Shown: positions 6,901-7,511 of the stretch, piece by piece | Numbering within the stretch: position 1 is the first letter of the stretch | How the letters are laid out: every line of letters starts with the position of its first letter | Assembly (NCBI GenBank): GCA_030831885.1 | Contig: JAURKF010000169.1 | Span: 1-7,511 of the forward strand | DNA length: 7,511 bases | From: Flavobacteriales bacterium | GTDB taxonomy: Bacteria > Bacteroidota > Bacteroidia > Flavobacteriales > UA16 | Direction: 5' to 3' | The notes under the pieces: model-generated | Databases searched by the model: none | What the model was told of the DNA's origin: nothing | Seen by the model: only the letters and a program-made list of their open reading frames with translations | Program-made: the position numbers and the translations under genes

Positions 6901-7511
6901 CACAGAGGAGTCATCCGTTTCGATAGTGGTTTATTCGAGTGTACCCGGAGGCAACATGTATGAATCGTTGAATGTGTGTGAAGGCCTTGAAGTGCAGTTG
7001 CAAGCCGAGCCGGGAAATGCCTGGAACTGGTTTCCTTCCGCGTCACTGAATGCATCTGTAATACAAACACCATGGGCATCTCCTGACGATACGACATTGT
7101 ATGTAGTGGAAATATCCAATTCGTGTGGATCCGGATTTGATTCAGTATGGGTGAATGTCATTCACCCAACCCTTCAGGCATTTGGTGGTGGAAGTATTTG
7201 CCTGGGAGATACCGTTAGCGCGTGGGCCACAGGTGCAACGAGCTATGTGTGGAGTCCCGCAACTTGGGCATCGCCGGCCAATGAAGCATACGTAGTTCTA
7301 TCTCCCGAATCAACCACGACCTTTGAAGTTACAGGTGTAGATGAGTATAACTGCCTTGCGACGGAATTTGTTGACGTATTTGTATATCCACAAGCCGATA
7401 TCGACGCGGGCCCTGATGTTTACTTTGATTTTCCCGATAGTGTGATGCTTTACGGCAACTCTTTGGGCTTCGATTGCTATTGGTGGCCTTCCGATGGACT
7501 GAGTTGCGATA
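3992..7511 (+). CDS. Partial large secreted protein: DUF7948-like, beta-propeller, PKD and Ig-like repeats; probable T9SS cargo
   Basis: The frame is open from a stop at 3935-3937 to the right edge; 1173 residues are visible and the C-terminus is missing. Domains in order: signal peptide (1-23, core LLLHIALFFGF, cleavage likely after VWA-23); a DUF7948-like domain beginning WITNKGQWPEQV (27) and ending PLVIDP (about 239); seven SBBP-type blades (about 243-752); a PKD domain (about 753-830) with LWNFGDGTT at 782-790; then Ig-like repeats of about 75 residues (from 831), the fifth cut by the edge. Bacteroidota proteins of this build are exported and usually end in a gliding-motility-associated/type IX sorting domain; that end is not visible. 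There is no in-frame ATG before residue 94, which would remove the signal peptide and half of the first domain, so GTG at 3992 is preferred; TTG at 3968 is the alternative. I read the whole frame codon by codon and found no stop or shift. The exact role (adhesion, surface scaffold, polymer binding) cannot be told. Confidence 0.93.
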   Translation, partial: MFRLLLHIALFFGFCTPVFRVWAQPEWITNKGQWPEQVEFQTRLSAGNLWTERSGFTYQLFNAEELSRLHNSHGTTEADLLHAHVYRVRFVGGMAQSSAGEQELKHYYNYYTSNNPAEYGDHCSAYGRARLLDVYPGVDAHLYSTNGKLKYDWLVKAGANPSAIRLAYEGARVSLIHREKGVELVVETSVQTIIEKQPFAYQLIDGKMKEVKCEYVLENNVLSFRLGRYDATLPLVIDPEIAFSTYIGSPANSWGFTACDDSQGNLIAGSAVFAPNYPTTTGAFSVSFNTAAGNYFDAAITKFTADGSQLLYSTYLGGELQETPHSVVVDSQDRIIVFGVTGSTGFPVTAGAYQPAFVGGPFLSMSGFFSGQHPDGTDLFITKFNTDGSLFASTFLGGTENDGLNNADQLFYNYGDAFRGEVNVDAADNVYIATVTRSTDFPVTSGSFGGGDFDGVLCKLTPDLSSMLQSRFIGGNGRDACYAVEFNSTGQLIIAGGTQSSNFPYISATAADNTWNGETDGYVALLNPNSFALTAGTYVGTTSYDQIYFAQSDGSGFVYIYGQTTGNMPITPGLYGQPNSGQFISKFAADLSSMEWNTTVGTGSGAIDISPTAFLVSDCEQIYFSGWGGDINNNYCSGVGGDCYANQSTTFGLPITSDAFQANTDGSDFYLCVLTPNAQGLLYGSYLGGDESNEHVDGGTSRFDKNGSVYHAVCAGCQNNDDFPTTPGAWSNTNESTGCNLAVFRFDLSAIQAEVAIDGPTQVCVGDDVQFINSTVGAANYLWNFGDGTTDSQAQPTHQFSEGGEYTIQLIGYDNELCVTADTVSVEILVIPDVQPTVQDDVVICSGETTQLSATGSANLHWIYDITLSAIDIPNPIASPSTTTTYYVIDSNDCDAETLEVVVQVSSVNMNTSNDTTLCIGQSATLFSFGAQDYEWSPPDFLDNPFSSTPTSSPTQDIDYTITAINEYGCTEESSVSIVVYSSVPGGNMYESLNVCEGLEVQLQAEPGNAWNWFPSASLNASVIQTPWASPDDTTLYVVEISNSCGSGFDSVWVNVIHPTLQAFGGGSICLGDTVSAWATGATSYVWSPATWASPANEAYVVLSPESTTTFEVTGVDEYNCLATEFVDVFVYPQADIDAGPDVYFDFPDSVMLYGNSLGFDCYWWPSDGLSCD
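4718..6247 (+). repeat. Seven SBBP-type beta-propeller blades within the large secreted protein
   Basis: The anchor [ST]-x-[YF]-[LIV]-G-[GST] recurs seven times: STYIGS (244), STYLGG (313), STFLGG (393), SRFIGG (470), GTYVGT (536), NTTVGT (597) and GSYLGG (685). Most are preceded by a strand such as AAITKF, LFITKF, GVLCKL, GYVALL, QFISKF or FYLCVL, and followed by a segment of the type GNLIAGxTxSxxFPVTxGAY. Spacing is 61-88 residues, the widest gap being the insert in blade six. Seven blades agree with a closed seven-bladed propeller, with a final strand LAVFRF (740-745). The repeats are diverged at DNA level, so this is an old protein repeat and not a recent duplication. Confidence 0.8.
6248..6481 (+). 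other. PKD domain within the large secreted protein
   Basis: Residues about 753-830 begin AEVAIDGPTQVCVGDDVQF and carry the hallmark LWNFGDGTTDSQAQPTHQF (782-800), followed by GEYTIQLIG and a closing strand ADTVSVEILV. This is a canonical PKD fold sequence. Cys764 and Cys818 are placed like the cysteine pairs of the Ig-like repeats that follow. PKD domains in exported Bacteroidota proteins act mostly as spacers or in protein and polysaccharide binding. Confidence 0.88.
6482..7510 (+). repeat. Tandem Ig-like repeats with paired cysteines (four complete, one cut by the edge)
   Basis: Each repeat has the form [ILV]-C-x-G-x(4-5)-L-x-A-x-G-x(4-5)-W-x-P, then TTTYxVxxxxxxxC, then a valine-rich closing strand. 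Cysteine pairs are 845/894, 919/970, 996/1045 and 1070/1121, spaced 49, 51, 49 and 51 residues; the repeat period measured at the first cysteine is 74, 77 and 74. The fifth repeat starts near 1134 (QADIDAGPDVYFDF) and lacks the first cysteine. The regular pairing suggests one disulfide per domain after export, an inference from the pattern. Confidence 0.75.

Noticed and set aside
4718..7510. Recent DNA-level tandem duplication in the propeller and Ig-like arrays
   Set aside because: The repeats match only as protein patterns; reading neighbouring units base by base shows no long identical runs.
1..7511. CRISPR array, tRNA or rRNA gene, insertion sequence, phage or toxin-antitoxin genes
   Set aside because: No spaced direct repeats, cloverleaf-like segments, transposase motifs or terminal inverted repeats were seen; all long stretches are explained by the listed genes.

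Overview
The window looks like a chromosomal segment of a Bacteroidota bacterium, most likely in or near the Flavobacteriales. Four things point there: gene content (a large secreted protein with DUF7948-like, beta-propeller, PKD and Ig-like parts, and a pair of membrane proteins resembling DUF6341 and DUF6427), promoter-like sites of the Bacteroidota form TTG-N17..19-TAnnTTTG, the lack of Shine-Dalgarno sequences before the starts, and moderate GC content. This placement is inferred from the sequence and from memory of the families; no database was searched.

Layout. Bases 1-178 (minus) hold the first 59 residues of a membrane protein, probably a CPBP-family protease. A 41-bp divergent promoter region follows, then dusB (220-1212, plus), a tRNA-dihydrouridine synthase. 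dusB converges on purD (1246-2517, minus), phosphoribosylamine-glycine ligase of purine synthesis. Upstream of purD lie a recognisable promoter and a strong intrinsic terminator. The terminator closes a 62-residue single-pass membrane protein (2635-2823, minus, DUF6341-like). Divergent from that gene is a 327-residue polytopic membrane protein (2911-3894, plus, DUF6427-like).

From 3992 to the right edge runs one open frame on the plus strand with no stop (1173 codons visible, incomplete). It encodes a signal peptide, a DUF7948-like N-terminal domain, seven SBBP-type beta-propeller blades, one PKD domain and at least four and a half Ig-like repeats with paired cysteines. This is the architecture of secreted or surface proteins that usually end in a type IX secretion / gliding-motility-associated sorting domain, which here would lie beyond the window.

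Functionally the left half is housekeeping (tRNA modification, purine synthesis, conserved membrane proteins) and the right half is one large exported, probably adhesive or structural protein. I see no mobile element, CRISPR array, tRNA or rRNA gene, and no convincing new multi-gene system. The least explained parts are the DUF6341/DUF6427-like membrane pair and the cysteine-bearing conserved block at the end of the propeller.
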